Shown: positions 1-7,544 of the stretch, piece after piece | Layout of the letters: every line of letters begins with the position of its first letter | Position numbering within the stretch: the stretch's first letter is position 1 | Assembly (NCBI GenBank): GCA_934183155.1 | Contig: CAKPSB010000002.1 | Location: 1 to 64,000 of the forward strand | Length of the DNA stretch: 64,000 nt | Direction: 5' to 3' | From: an uncultured Bacilli bacterium | GTDB lineage: Bacteria; Bacillota_I; Bacilli_A; RF39; UBA660 | Translations under genes and position numbers: made by a program | Notes under the pieces: generated by a model | Told to the model about the DNA's origin: nothing | What the model saw: only the letters and a program-made list of their open reading frames with translations | The model's database searches: none

Positions 1-1638
1 TTCTTTTTCATCAATTTCACTTATATAATAGTTTAATTTATAATCTCCAACATATTTTTCTAATCTTTTAAAATAATTTTCTGCTTCTTTCATAGTTTTA
101 AGTTCATGATTTAGTTTTAGTGGTATTCCATATTCATCTTCATACATATACACATTACAAGGTGTATTAAATTTATAGTGATTATATATCATATCCTCTA
201 AATAATTTTTTCTAAATTCAATATTAGATATTTCAAATTTATTGTTTTTCTTTTCAATAGTTATATTATCAATATATTTACCAATTATTTTTTGTTTATC
301 TTCTTTTGATTTATTAGACCAATTATTTAAAACATCTGGGTTAGTATAAAATTCTATTTCTTGCATATCTTGTATAATTAATAAATCATTAAGAGTGAAA
401 CTTAAAACCTCATATTGTTTTTGTTCTTTTTGTCTTTTTTCTAAATCGGATTTTTGATATTCGATATGTTTTATTTCTTTATCAAAATCTTCTAGTTTTA
501 CAACACCTTTAATATAAGCTGTTTTAATTCTATCTAGTTGTTTATCTAAATCTTTAATTTCTTTTTTATAATCTTCTGTTTTATCTTCTAATTTTGATTT
601 AATAAATGGCGTATAGTAATTATTAATAAGGTCATCTTGTTTAGCAAGTTCTAGCATAAATGCTTTTAATTCTTTTTCAATATCTATTTCATTGAAATAA
701 GTTTTACAAGTATTACATTTATAGTAATAGTATTTTTTACCATTAGTTTTTGTAGTAGCATGACCACCTAGAAAATTACCACATTTAGAACATTTTAACT
801 TATTAGTAAATAAATAAGTTGCTGTTCTTTCATAATGTCTAGCATTTCTTAATTTTTGATACTGACAACTTTCCCATTTTTCTTTTGAAACAATAGGTTC
901 AATAACATTTTCATAATAAGTTGGGTGTTTTGTTCTTTTGCCATTTACATAATCGCCTTTATAAAGTTCATTAGATAATATCTTTTGTATTGTAGAATCG
1001 TACCAATTAGTTTTTCCTAATACTTTTTCTTTATTATAGATATTAGCAATTGCTTGATGACTTTTACCTTCTAAATATAAATCAAATATTCTAACTATTA
1101 TATCTTTAGTTAGTGGATCAGGTACTAACTTTTTGTTTTCTCTTTTAAAACCTAATCCAGTTCTATTAGGAATATGACCGTTTTTAATTGCACCTGCCAT
1201 ACCAAATTTAGTTCTTTCAGAACACTTTTCAATTTCATTTTGAGAAACACTAGTCATTATTCTCATAACCATACGACCATTGGATGTAGTAGTGTTTGAT
1301 TCATCAGCCATACAATCTATATCACATTCATAGTCATTAACAAATTTCATTAATTTTTCAATGTCATATACAGAACGAGTTAATCTGTCTAGTTTTAAAG
1401 CAACAATAACATTAATATTACCTTTTTTAACATCTTCGATCATTTCTTGATAAGCAGGTCTTTTGTCATTTTTAGCACTTATTCCTGCATCTTGATACAC
1501 TTTATAAATATTATATCTTTTAAATTTACAAAACTCTTTTAATCTTTCTTCTTGTTCTCTCAAACTAAATCCTTCTCTTGCTTGGTCAAAAGTAGAAACT
1601 CTAATATATATACCAGCACTTTTGATTTTTTCATCCAT
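1..1638 (-). CDS. Large serine recombinase (partial, continues past the left edge)
   Basis: Site-specific recombinase of the large serine family, which integrates and excises mobile elements. The 546 visible residues open with the resolvase core (GIYIRVSTFDQ, containing the catalytic serine), followed by the KLDRLTRS segment typical of the catalytic domain and the recombinase domain (TGLGFKRENKKLVPD, then NWYDSTIQKILSN). A zinc ribbon (CSKCGNF, about 23 residues, CNTC) and a long charged coiled coil follow. The frame is still open at base 1, so the C-terminus is missing. The start is fixed by a good ribosome-binding site, AAAAGGAGTTGAT, seven bases before ATG. It marks one edge of an integrated element whose body lies left of the window. 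Transcription comes from the promoter at 1804-1831 through a leader-peptide attenuator. The family is clear; the element and its att sites are not visible. Confidence 0.95.
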   Translation of the reverse strand, partial: MDEKIKSAGIYIRVSTFDQAREGFSLREQEERLKEFCKFKRYNIYKVYQDAGISAKNDKRPAYQEMIEDVKKGNINVIVALKLDRLTRSVYDIEKLMKFVNDYECDIDCMADESNTTTSNGRMVMRIMTSVSQNEIEKCSERTKFGMAGAIKNGHIPNRTGLGFKRENKKLVPDPLTKDIIVRIFDLYLEGKSHQAIANIYNKEKVLGKTNWYDSTIQKILSNELYKGDYVNGKRTKHPTYYENVIEPIVSKEKWESCQYQKLRNARHYERTATYLFTNKLKCSKCGNFLGGHATTKTNGKKYYYYKCNTCKTYFNEIDIEKELKAFMLELAKQDDLINNYYTPFIKSKLEDKTEDYKKEIKDLDKQLDRIKTAYIKGVVKLEDFDKEIKHIEYQKSDLEKRQKEQKQYEVLSFTLNDLLIIQDMQEIEFYTNPDVLNNWSNKSKEDKQKIIGKYIDNITIEKKNNKFEISNIEFRKNYLEDMIYNHYKFNTPCNVYMYEDEYGIPLKLNHELKTMKEAENYFKRLEKYVGDYKLNYYISEIDEKE

Positions 1639-1662
1639 ATTTGTATCAACTCCTTTTCTAAT

Positions 1663-1712
1663 AAAAAAAGGGAGTTAAAAACACTAGTTTAAACTAATAT
1701 CTTTAACTCCCT
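1663..1712 (-). terminator. Attenuator-type terminator hairpin in the recombinase leader
   Basis: Read on the minus strand, GGGAGTTAAA (1702-1711) pairs perfectly with TTTAACTCCC (1670-1679), and a run of seven T follows at once. A second palindrome, TAGTTTAAACTA, sits in the loop. It lies between promoter and recombinase start, and its 5' arm is inside the leader peptide codons, as in transcription attenuators. Confidence 0.75.
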
Positions 1713-1748
1713 ATAAAATTCAATATAATATTTTGTTTGCTTTTTCAT
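1689..1748 (-). CDS. 19-residue leader peptide upstream of the recombinase
   Basis: A short ORF translates as MKKQTKYYIEFYRELKILV and is preceded by a purine-rich GTGAGGT ribosome-binding site. It starts roughly 50 bases after the expected transcription start of the promoter at 1804-1831. Codons 12-16 form the 5' arm of the terminator hairpin, so ribosome position would control whether the hairpin can form. This is the layout of translation-coupled attenuators ahead of antibiotic-inducible genes. The role is inferred from layout only; I do not recognise the peptide. Confidence 0.55.
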   Translation of the reverse strand: MKKQTKYYIEFYRELKILV

Positions 1749-1803
1749 GTAGTACCTCACTTTCTAATAAAAGACTGGATACTGCTTCCTTTATTGGTTT
1801 TAT

Positions 1804-1831
1804 ATTGTATCATTTATTTTTAGTTTGTCAA
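1804..1831 (-). promoter_or_regulatory. Sigma-A promoter for leader peptide and recombinase
   Basis: The minus strand carries a perfect -35 TTGACA (1826-1831), a 16-base spacer and a -10 TACAAT (1804-1809). Confidence 0.75.
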
Positions 1832-1837
1832 ACCATA

Positions 1838-2107
1838 TTAGTTCATTTTTAAGTATTGTTCTAAATCTTTAAACTTAATTTTGTTATTATAACCGTTTAT
1901 AAAGACATTTTCACTATCTTCAAATATTAAGTAGTCATTGCCTTTAACTTTCAAAATATGGGGTTTTACATAGGCTATATTAGTATTTTTAAGATTTATA
2001 ATATATCCATTAGTAAAGGAATATTCCACATAAGCAAACTTACATATCATTTCAATCTTTCTTTTTAATTCTTCACTTATTACAAGTTTTTTAGTTTCTA
2101 TTGTCAT
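1838..2107 (-). CDS. Hypothetical 89-residue protein
   Basis: A small protein with a basic, helical N-terminus (TKKLVISEELKRKIEMI) and then a beta-rich stretch ending in KDLEQYLKMN. There is no signal peptide, membrane segment or known motif. The start has an upstream GAAAGGAAAGTGATG ribosome-binding region. It lies between the recombinase promoter and tRNA-Gly, on the same strand as both. Its position suggests element cargo or an accessory gene of the recombinase, but I cannot assign a function. Confidence 0.6.
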   Translation of the reverse strand: MTIETKKLVISEELKRKIEMICKFAYVEYSFTNGYIINLKNTNIAYVKPHILKVKGNDYLIFEDSENVFINGYNNKIKFKDLEQYLKMN

Positions 2108-2135
2108 AACTCATCACTTTCCTTTCTTAAATAAC

Positions 2136-2191
2136 AAAAAAACTAACTATTTCTAGTTAGCATTTATTACTTAAACTCGAAAAGTTCGAGT
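2136..2191 (-). terminator. Tandem hairpins ending the tRNA-Gly transcript
   Basis: Downstream of tRNA-Gly on the minus strand is a first hairpin, AAACTCGAA/TTCGAGTTT (2173-2191). A second, CTAACTA-GAAA-TAGTTAG (2143-2160), is followed by a T run. The same second hairpin occurs after tRNA-Thr at 40130-40147. Confidence 0.75.
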
Positions 2192-2203
2192 TTCCTATCA
2201 ATC

Positions 2204-2277
2204 TGGAGCAGGTGAGGAGAATCGAACTCCCGTAGTCAGCTTGGAAGGCTGGGGTTCTACCATTAAACTACACCTGC
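2204..2277 (-). tRNA. tRNA-Gly (anticodon TCC)
   Basis: A 74-base cloverleaf includes an encoded CCA end. The acceptor stem GCAGGTG pairs with CACCTGC, the anticodon loop is CTTCCAA (anticodon TCC), and the T arm is GGGAG-TTCGATT-CTCC. Its 3' side faces the recombinase gene about 570 bases away, so this tRNA may be close to the integration site of the left-hand element, although large serine recombinases do not usually target tRNA genes. Confidence 0.95.
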
Positions 2278-2403
2278 ATTTGATAGACAATACAAATTAT
2301 ACCCGCATTTATGAAAAGTGTCAATAAAGTTTTTAAAAAAAAATAAAAAAAATGAGAATGACAGTAAAAATGATTGAAAAAATGACAAATTTTTATAGAA
2401 ATA

Positions 2404-2432
2404 TTGTTTATCAAATAAATATAAGTTATACT
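2404..2432 (+). promoter_or_regulatory. Promoter of the LCP gene
   Basis: TTGTTT (2404-2409), a 17-base spacer and TATACT (2427-2432) stand just ahead of the ribosome-binding site. Confidence 0.55.
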
Positions 2433-2464
2433 TATAGAGTATGAAAAATAGGAGGCTCATCAGT

Positions 2465-4438
2465 ATGAAAAAACTTACAAAGCACAAATTCGAATTTTTA
2501 TTTACAATAGTTGGAATATTAGTATTGCTACTAGGATCAGGATATTTAATTTTTTCTATTTCTAAACTAAACAATATAGAAAACAATTTGAGATTATTTG
2601 GCTCCATAGGCTTAGGCATAATTGATTTAATATTGATTTTTTTAAGTCTTCGCTTTTTAAAAAAGCAAAAAAAAGGTAGATTAATCTTTATTATTATTTT
2701 GATGCTATTAATAGGTGTAATAGGAGCTTTTGGCGGTTATAACGTTGATAAAGTTTATGGTACTTTAGTTAAAGTTAGTGATACAACTGGATATACTACA
2801 TACTCATCAAGCTTAGTAACCTTAAGTTCAAACAAAGCCAAAAGCGTAAAAGATATTGGCAACAAAACTTTAGGTATTTTAAACGATAAAACAAGTTATG
2901 AAGGAAACATAATACCTAAAGAAATAATTAAAAACCAAAAACTTTCCAATAGTACCAAAGAATACGATAGTTATGTAGCCTTAATAGATGCCCTATTAAA
3001 AGGTGATATTGATTACGTTTTCTTACCAACCAACTATTCCGTTATGTTTAGCAGTATGGATGGTTATGAAAACATCAAAGATAAAACAAAAATTATATTA
3101 ACTGAAAAAAAACAAGTAAAAACAGAAAAAAAGAAAAACAAGACAACTTCAACAACCATAAAAGAACCTTTTACAATTTTACTTATGGGAGTTGATTCAG
3201 AAGCAGAAGGACTAAAAGGAGCATCATTTAATGGCGATTCCCTTATGCTTATTACATTTAATCCAAAAACATTAAGTACAACAATATTAAGTATCCCTAG
3301 AGATTCTTATGTGCCAATAGCATGCTTCCAAGGACAAAGGAAAAATAAAATAACACACGCAGCTTGGAAAGGCGAAGAATGCATGATTAACACCATTCAA
3401 AATTTTCTTGATGTAAAAATAGATTATTATGTTAAAATCAATTTTAAAGGTGTCGTTTCACTTGTCGATAACCTAGGAGGTGTTGACATAGATGTTCCAT
3501 ATAACTTATGCGAACAAAACAGTAATCGTGAATGGGGTGCCAAAACAATTTATATTGAAAAAGGTAAGCAAACACTAAATGGTGAGCAAGCCCTAGCATA
3601 TTCACGTAACCGTCACCCAAATCCAGGTATGTGTTCAAGTAAGTGGACAAACTATACATCTAATGACTTTATACGTGGTGAACATCAACAAGAAGTCGTA
3701 AAAGCTCTTTTAAATAAATTTGAAAACATAAAAGATCTAAACACTATCTATAAACTACTAGACACAATAAGCAATAATATGACAACTAATATGAGTACTG
3801 ATCAAATTTTATCACTTTATAATGTATTTAAAGATGTTGCTGCTAAAAGCTCAGGCATGAATGACATGGCCGATGTATTAGGTTTACAAAGATTATATTT
3901 AAGTGGATATAGTGCAAGAATAATAGATTATGGTGGAACAAATTTATCACTTTACAATTATGTTTTATATAGTGAAAGCATAAAAGACGTCAGTAATGCA
4001 ATGAAAGAAAACTTGGGTAAAAAGAAAGCAACAACCGAAAAAACATTCAGCTTTGATATAAATACACCTTATGAAGAAAAAATAATTGGAAAAATGGACT
4101 CAGGAACTAAGTCATTAACACAACTTCCAAGTTTTGTTGGTCAAAGTGTTAGCTATGCCCAAAGCTTCTGCTCTAAAAACGGTATAAAGGTGACTATCAA
4201 AGGCGGAAATGGTAATATCATAAGTCAAAGCGTACAAGCTGGAGCCAACGTTGAAGACGTAAAGTCCATTGTATTAACAGCCGGTGGTACAACTAATACT
4301 GTAAAACAAGTCCAAAAAGCTGAGACAAAGACAGAAACAAAAGCAGCCGAAGAAAAACAAACAGAATCAACATCACAAGATACAAAAACTGAAACAAACA
4401 AAGAGAAAGAAACATCTACGCCACAAAATCAAGAATAA
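2465..4438 (+). CDS. LytR-CpsA-Psr (LCP) family cell-wall polymer transferase
   Basis: A membrane enzyme expected to transfer undecaprenyl-linked polymers (teichoic acid or capsule type) onto peptidoglycan outside the cell. I chose the ATG at 2465 because AGGAGG lies nine bases upstream; an in-frame ATG at 2441 has no such site. The 657-residue protein has three N-terminal membrane segments (about 11-32, 41-63, 71-92). A region at about 120-212 resembles part of a periplasmic substrate-binding fold (KSVKDIGNKTLGI, LLKGDIDYVFLP). The LCP domain (about 235-430) has the family's FTILLMGVDSE, GDSLMLITFNP and ILSIPRDSYV motifs. A PASTA-like segment (LPSFVGQSVSYAQSFC) and a T/E/K/Q-rich tail end the protein. 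The binding-protein-like insert is more than the minimal family needs. Family assignment is firm; the acceptor polymer is unknown. Confidence 0.9.
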   Translation: MKKLTKHKFEFLFTIVGILVLLLGSGYLIFSISKLNNIENNLRLFGSIGLGIIDLILIFLSLRFLKKQKKGRLIFIIILMLLIGVIGAFGGYNVDKVYGTLVKVSDTTGYTTYSSSLVTLSSNKAKSVKDIGNKTLGILNDKTSYEGNIIPKEIIKNQKLSNSTKEYDSYVALIDALLKGDIDYVFLPTNYSVMFSSMDGYENIKDKTKIILTEKKQVKTEKKKNKTTSTTIKEPFTILLMGVDSEAEGLKGASFNGDSLMLITFNPKTLSTTILSIPRDSYVPIACFQGQRKNKITHAAWKGEECMINTIQNFLDVKIDYYVKINFKGVVSLVDNLGGVDIDVPYNLCEQNSNREWGAKTIYIEKGKQTLNGEQALAYSRNRHPNPGMCSSKWTNYTSNDFIRGEHQQEVVKALLNKFENIKDLNTIYKLLDTISNNMTTNMSTDQILSLYNVFKDVAAKSSGMNDMADVLGLQRLYLSGYSARIIDYGGTNLSLYNYVLYSESIKDVSNAMKENLGKKKATTEKTFSFDINTPYEEKIIGKMDSGTKSLTQLPSFVGQSVSYAQSFCSKNGIKVTIKGGNGNIISQSVQAGANVEDVKSIVLTAGGTTNTVKQVQKAETKTETKAAEEKQTESTSQDTKTETNKEKETSTPQNQE

Positions 4439-4462
4439 AGCTTAAACAGGCTTTTTCTTTTT
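4434..4462 (+). terminator. Weak terminator after the LCP gene
   Basis: AAAGC and GCTTT form a short 5-bp stem followed by a T-rich tract. The stem is weak, so read-through into gltX is possible. Confidence 0.4.
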
Positions 4463-4503
4463 ACTTAAATATGATAAAATTATCATGTGAAAAGAGGAAT
4501 AAT

Positions 4504-6144
4504 ATGACAAAAGAAGAATATGCTGATTTACTTTTAAAAACAAATCATGATTATAAATATTATGAAAATGTATATAAGCCAAGGAATTTAGATGAAAAAG
4601 CAATGATAACAAGATACGCACCAAGCCCAACCGGATTAGTTCATTTAGGAGCGTTATATGCTTCATTTATTTCTAAAAAACTAGCAAATCAATCAAATGG
4701 AGTTTTCTTTTTAAGAATAGAAGATACTGATCAAAAAAGAAGCATTGAAAATGGAATAGAAAAAATTATTGAAGATTTAGCTAAATTCGATATTACTTTT
4801 GACGAAGGAGTTACCCTAAATGGTGAAAAAGGAGCTTATGGTCCATATATTCAAAGCCAAAGAAAAGATATTTATAAAGCCTTTGCTAAAAAACTAATAA
4901 TAGAAGATAAAGCTTATCCATGTTTTTGCCAAGAAGATGCCCTAAAAGAAGACAGAGAAAGACAAGAAAAGCATAAAGAAAGAATAGGCTATTATGGATT
5001 TTATGCAAGATGTCGTAACTTAACCCAAGAACAAGTAATAAAAAAAATAAACGATGGTGAAAAATATATCATCCGTTTAAAATCAAAAGGTAACTTTAAT
5101 CACAAATTTAAATTTAAAGATGAAATAAAAGGAAAAATGGAATTGCCTGAAAATGATCAAGACATAGTCATCATTAAATCAGATGGACTTCCAACATACC
5201 ATTTTGCTCATGCTGTCGATGACCATTTAATGGGAACCACGCATGTTGTAAGAGGTGATGAGTGGCTTTCATCAGTTCCAGTCCATGTTCAACTATTTGA
5301 ATATTTAAACTTTAAATTACCAAAATTTGCCCATATAGCGCCAATTATGATTGATGACAATGGAACAAAAAGAAAACTAAGCAAAAGAAAAGATCCATGG
5401 GCTGCAATAAGTTATTATCACGAGCAAGGCATTCCTAATAAAGCAGTTATGCTTTACTTAGAAACAATTGCCAATTCTAATTTTGAAATGTGGCTTAATC
5501 AAAATAAAGATAAAAACGATAACGAATTTATCTTAGATTTCAAAAAAATGCCTGTAGGTGGCACACTATTTGATTACGAAAAACTCATGAACATATCTAA
5601 AAATTATATTAGTACATTAAAAGCCAAAGAAGTCTATGATTTATCATTACAACATGCAAAAACATACGATACTAATTTTGCATTACTTTTAGAAAAATAT
5701 AAAGATTATTCTATAAAAATATTTAACATTGAAAGAGAACAAAAAAAGCCACGTAAAGATATTGGATATTTTAGTGATGTAAAAAATCAAATTTGGTATA
5801 TGTATGATGAACTATTTATGCCAGAAAGCTACGAATGGCAAAAAATAACAGACAAAAAAGAAATCATAGATGCCTTAACTACATATTTGAATATATATGA
5901 TGAAAAAGACGATAAAGATACTTGGTTTAACAAAATGAAACAAGCCGCAATAGAATGCGGATATGCTGGTGAAATGAAAGAATATAAAGAAAATCCCGAT
6001 AATTATAAAGGCAGTATAGCTGACTTTTCAACAATTATAAGAGTTAGTTTAACAAGCAAACATAACACCCCAGATCTGTTTGAAATCATGAAATTACTTG
6101 GAAAAGAAAGAATTAATAAAAGAATTCAAAAATTATTCAAGTAA
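4504..6144 (+). CDS. gltX: Glutamate--tRNA ligase
   Basis: Class I aminoacyl-tRNA synthetase that charges tRNA-Glu, and possibly tRNA-Gln in organisms using the amidotransferase route. The start at 4504 follows AGAGGA at 4493-4498; the earlier in-frame ATG at 4471 overlaps a likely -10 box (TATGAT, 4470-4475). The Rossmann fold opens with RYAPSPTGLVHLGAL, whose HLGA (47-50) is the HIGH signature. Next come the glutamate-pocket segment RIEDTDQKRS, the HVVRGDEWLSS segment, and KRKLSKRKDP, the KMSKS loop in its GltX variant. The 546 residues exceed the roughly 480 of common bacterial GltX, with about 35 extra residues before the catalytic core and a long helical C-terminal anticodon-binding part. 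It stands alone and is not in an obvious operon. Confidence 0.93.
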   Translation: MTKEEYADLLLKTNHDYKYYENVYKPRNLDEKAMITRYAPSPTGLVHLGALYASFISKKLANQSNGVFFLRIEDTDQKRSIENGIEKIIEDLAKFDITFDEGVTLNGEKGAYGPYIQSQRKDIYKAFAKKLIIEDKAYPCFCQEDALKEDRERQEKHKERIGYYGFYARCRNLTQEQVIKKINDGEKYIIRLKSKGNFNHKFKFKDEIKGKMELPENDQDIVIIKSDGLPTYHFAHAVDDHLMGTTHVVRGDEWLSSVPVHVQLFEYLNFKLPKFAHIAPIMIDDNGTKRKLSKRKDPWAAISYYHEQGIPNKAVMLYLETIANSNFEMWLNQNKDKNDNEFILDFKKMPVGGTLFDYEKLMNISKNYISTLKAKEVYDLSLQHAKTYDTNFALLLEKYKDYSIKIFNIEREQKKPRKDIGYFSDVKNQIWYMYDELFMPESYEWQKITDKKEIIDALTTYLNIYDEKDDKDTWFNKMKQAAIECGYAGEMKEYKENPDNYKGSIADFSTIIRVSLTSKHNTPDLFEIMKLLGKERINKRIQKLFK

Positions 6145-6162
6145 TTTTTTTTTAAAAAATAT

Positions 6163-6189
6163 TTAGCACTTATACTTGACAAGTGCTAA
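6163..6189 (+). promoter_or_regulatory. CIRCE operator (HrcA binding site)
   Basis: An inverted repeat TTAGCACTT, nine bases, AAGTGCTAA matches the CIRCE consensus at all but one position per arm. It overlaps the -35 box of the hsp20 promoter, the position from which HrcA represses until heat shock. Confidence 0.9.
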
Positions 6190-6204
6190 AAACAGTGGTA
6201 TAAC
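6176..6204 (+). promoter_or_regulatory. Promoter of hsp20
   Basis: A perfect -35 TTGACA (6176-6181) lies inside the CIRCE element. A 17-base spacer and -10 TATAAC (6199-6204) follow. Confidence 0.8.
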
Positions 6205-6231
6205 ATAATTGTAAAAGAAAGAAGGATATAT

Positions 6232-6612
6232 ATGAGAATGTTACCAAGAAGATTTGATTTAGATAGCATGTTTGATGTTTTTACTCCTAATGAAGATATG
6301 AAATGTGATATTTATGAAGATAAAGGAAATTACGTTATTGAAGCTGATATGCCAGGAATGAACAAAAAAGATGTTAATGTAGATTATACAGATGGATATA
6401 TTACTTTAATAGCATCAAAAGAAGAAAAAAATGAAGAAAGTAAAAAAGACTTTATTCGTCAAGAAAGATTTTATGGTTCTATGGAACGTAAATTCTATGT
6501 TGGTGATATAGATGAATCTAAAATAGAAGCCGAATTTAAAGATGGCGTTTTAAAAGTAAGCTTTCCAAAAGAAAACGAGAAAAAAACATCAAAATCTATT
6601 GAAATTAAATAG
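6232..6612 (+). CDS. Hsp20/alpha-crystallin family small heat-shock protein
   Basis: A cytoplasmic ATP-independent chaperone that holds unfolding proteins. The 126 residues contain the alpha-crystallin domain from about residue 24: CDIYEDKGNYVIEADMPGM, the KKDVNVDY strand and the FKDGVLKVSFPK segment with the conserved G-V-L motif. A short tail with SIEIK (the I-x-I-type anchor) closes it. The start has GAAGGATATAT seven bases upstream. It is a single-gene unit: CIRCE-controlled promoter before it and a strong terminator after it. Direct HrcA control of a small heat-shock gene, rather than of groE or dnaK, is the notable feature. Confidence 0.93.
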   Translation: MRMLPRRFDLDSMFDVFTPNEDMKCDIYEDKGNYVIEADMPGMNKKDVNVDYTDGYITLIASKEEKNEESKKDFIRQERFYGSMERKFYVGDIDESKIEAEFKDGVLKVSFPKENEKKTSKSIEIK

Positions 6613-6615
6613 CAT

Positions 6616-6642
6616 AAAATGACTGCAAAAGTCATTTTTTTT
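6616..6642 (+). terminator. Terminator of hsp20
   Basis: AAATGACT and AGTCATTT form an 8-bp stem followed by eight T. Confidence 0.85.
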
Positions 6643-6693
6643 ATTATAAGAAAAATTCAAAAAGCATATCATTAAAATTACACAGACAAAATC

Positions 6694-6721
6694 TTGACAA
6701 TTCATAAGGAATGTCTATAAT
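6694..6721 (+). promoter_or_regulatory. Promoter of the 6746 gene
   Basis: TTGACA (6694-6699), a 16-base spacer and TATAAT (6716-6721) form a full consensus pair. Confidence 0.8.
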
Positions 6722-6745
6722 TATAAAATACTAAAAGGAGGAAAA

Positions 6746-7144
6746 ATGAAAAACTATATAGGAATATTAAAATTAACCAAAGCAAAATATAGATTAGCCA
6801 TTGCCACCATAGTAGATAAAACTAATTATCAAAGCTTAGATAATGTTTTTATAAAAGAAATTCAAAAAAACAAATATAACGAAATTATTCTAAACGGTGA
6901 TCACTATGTCGGAAAATGTTATGCCGACATATTTATAACAAATTATCACTCAAACATTTTTAAGCAGGCCAACATAAAATTGTCAGATATGCTTGTAACC
7001 ATAAACGTTAGTAAAATAAGCAAATATGTAAAAACATATGTTGAAAAAGCAGCATCATTAAATGAATGTGATGACATAATAAAAGGAATAGAAAGTAGAA
7101 TAAAAAATTTAAAAGAAAAACCAAGTCAAAAAACTTTAAAATAA
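6746..7144 (+). CDS. Hypothetical 132-residue cytoplasmic protein
   Basis: It is preceded by an excellent AGGAGG ribosome-binding site and a consensus promoter, so it is very probably a real, well-expressed gene. The protein is basic, with no signal peptide or membrane segment. A beta-rich first half (IGILKLTKAKYRLAIATIVD, KYNEIILNGDHYVGK) leads to a helical C-terminus (CDDIIKGIESRIKNLKEK). I do not recognise a domain. It precedes secG by about 60 bases on the same strand, with no terminator visible between them. Confidence 0.75.
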   Translation: MKNYIGILKLTKAKYRLAIATIVDKTNYQSLDNVFIKEIQKNKYNEIILNGDHYVGKCYADIFITNYHSNIFKQANIKLSDMLVTINVSKISKYVKTYVEKAASLNECDDIIKGIESRIKNLKEKPSQKTLK

Positions 7145-7207
7145 TAGTACAATTAGTTGCTTTTTATAGCCATTTATGATAAATTATTAGAAGTTGGAGG
7201 GATACTC

Positions 7208-7426
7208 ATGAAAATATTATTAATAATTGTATCTATTTTATTAATTGCAATAGTTCTTTTACAAAGTGGCAAAGCAGTAAGCCCATCAAGCAGTATAATG
7301 GGTGGCAATGATGAACTTTTTTCAAACAGAAAAGAAAGAGGTGGCGAACTTTTTATAACACGTCTCACAGCCATATTAGGAGTCATCTTTTTTGCAATCT
7401 GTATTGCCATGGAATTCATGAAATAG
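7208..7426 (+). CDS. secG: Preprotein translocase subunit SecG
   Basis: An accessory membrane subunit of the SecYEG protein-export channel. I start it at the ATG at 7208, seven bases after TTGGAGG, giving 72 residues, the usual SecG size; a longer in-frame start at 7157 has no ribosome-binding site. There are two hydrophobic segments (about 2-18 and 49-69) around the family's conserved cytoplasmic loop VLLQSGKAVSPSSSIMGG. In many Firmicutes secG is followed by rnr and smpB; here rlmN follows instead. Confidence 0.9.
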   Translation: MKILLIIVSILLIAIVLLQSGKAVSPSSSIMGGNDELFSNRKERGGELFITRLTAILGVIFFAICIAMEFMK

Positions 7427-7517
7427 ACAAAAATGTGTCAAATAAGACCAAACAATAAATAAAATAAAAATACACAAGTAAATAATAGGACAAATTCTAT
7501 TATTTTTTTATTATATT

Positions 7518-7526
7518 TGGTATAAT
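7518..7526 (+). promoter_or_regulatory. Extended -10 promoter of the rlmN operon
   Basis: TGG-TATAAT at 7518-7526 gives an extended -10 box with a weak -35, about 20 bases before the GGTGG ribosome-binding site of rlmN. Confidence 0.55.
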
Positions 7527-7544
7527 TAAATATAAGGTGGTAAT

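Noticed and set aside
2263..2619. Minus-strand 118-residue open frame across the tRNA-Gly and LCP start
   Set aside because: It overlaps a tRNA gene, the LCP promoter and the LCP coding start; its phenylalanine-rich composition is what A-rich coding DNA gives on the opposite strand.
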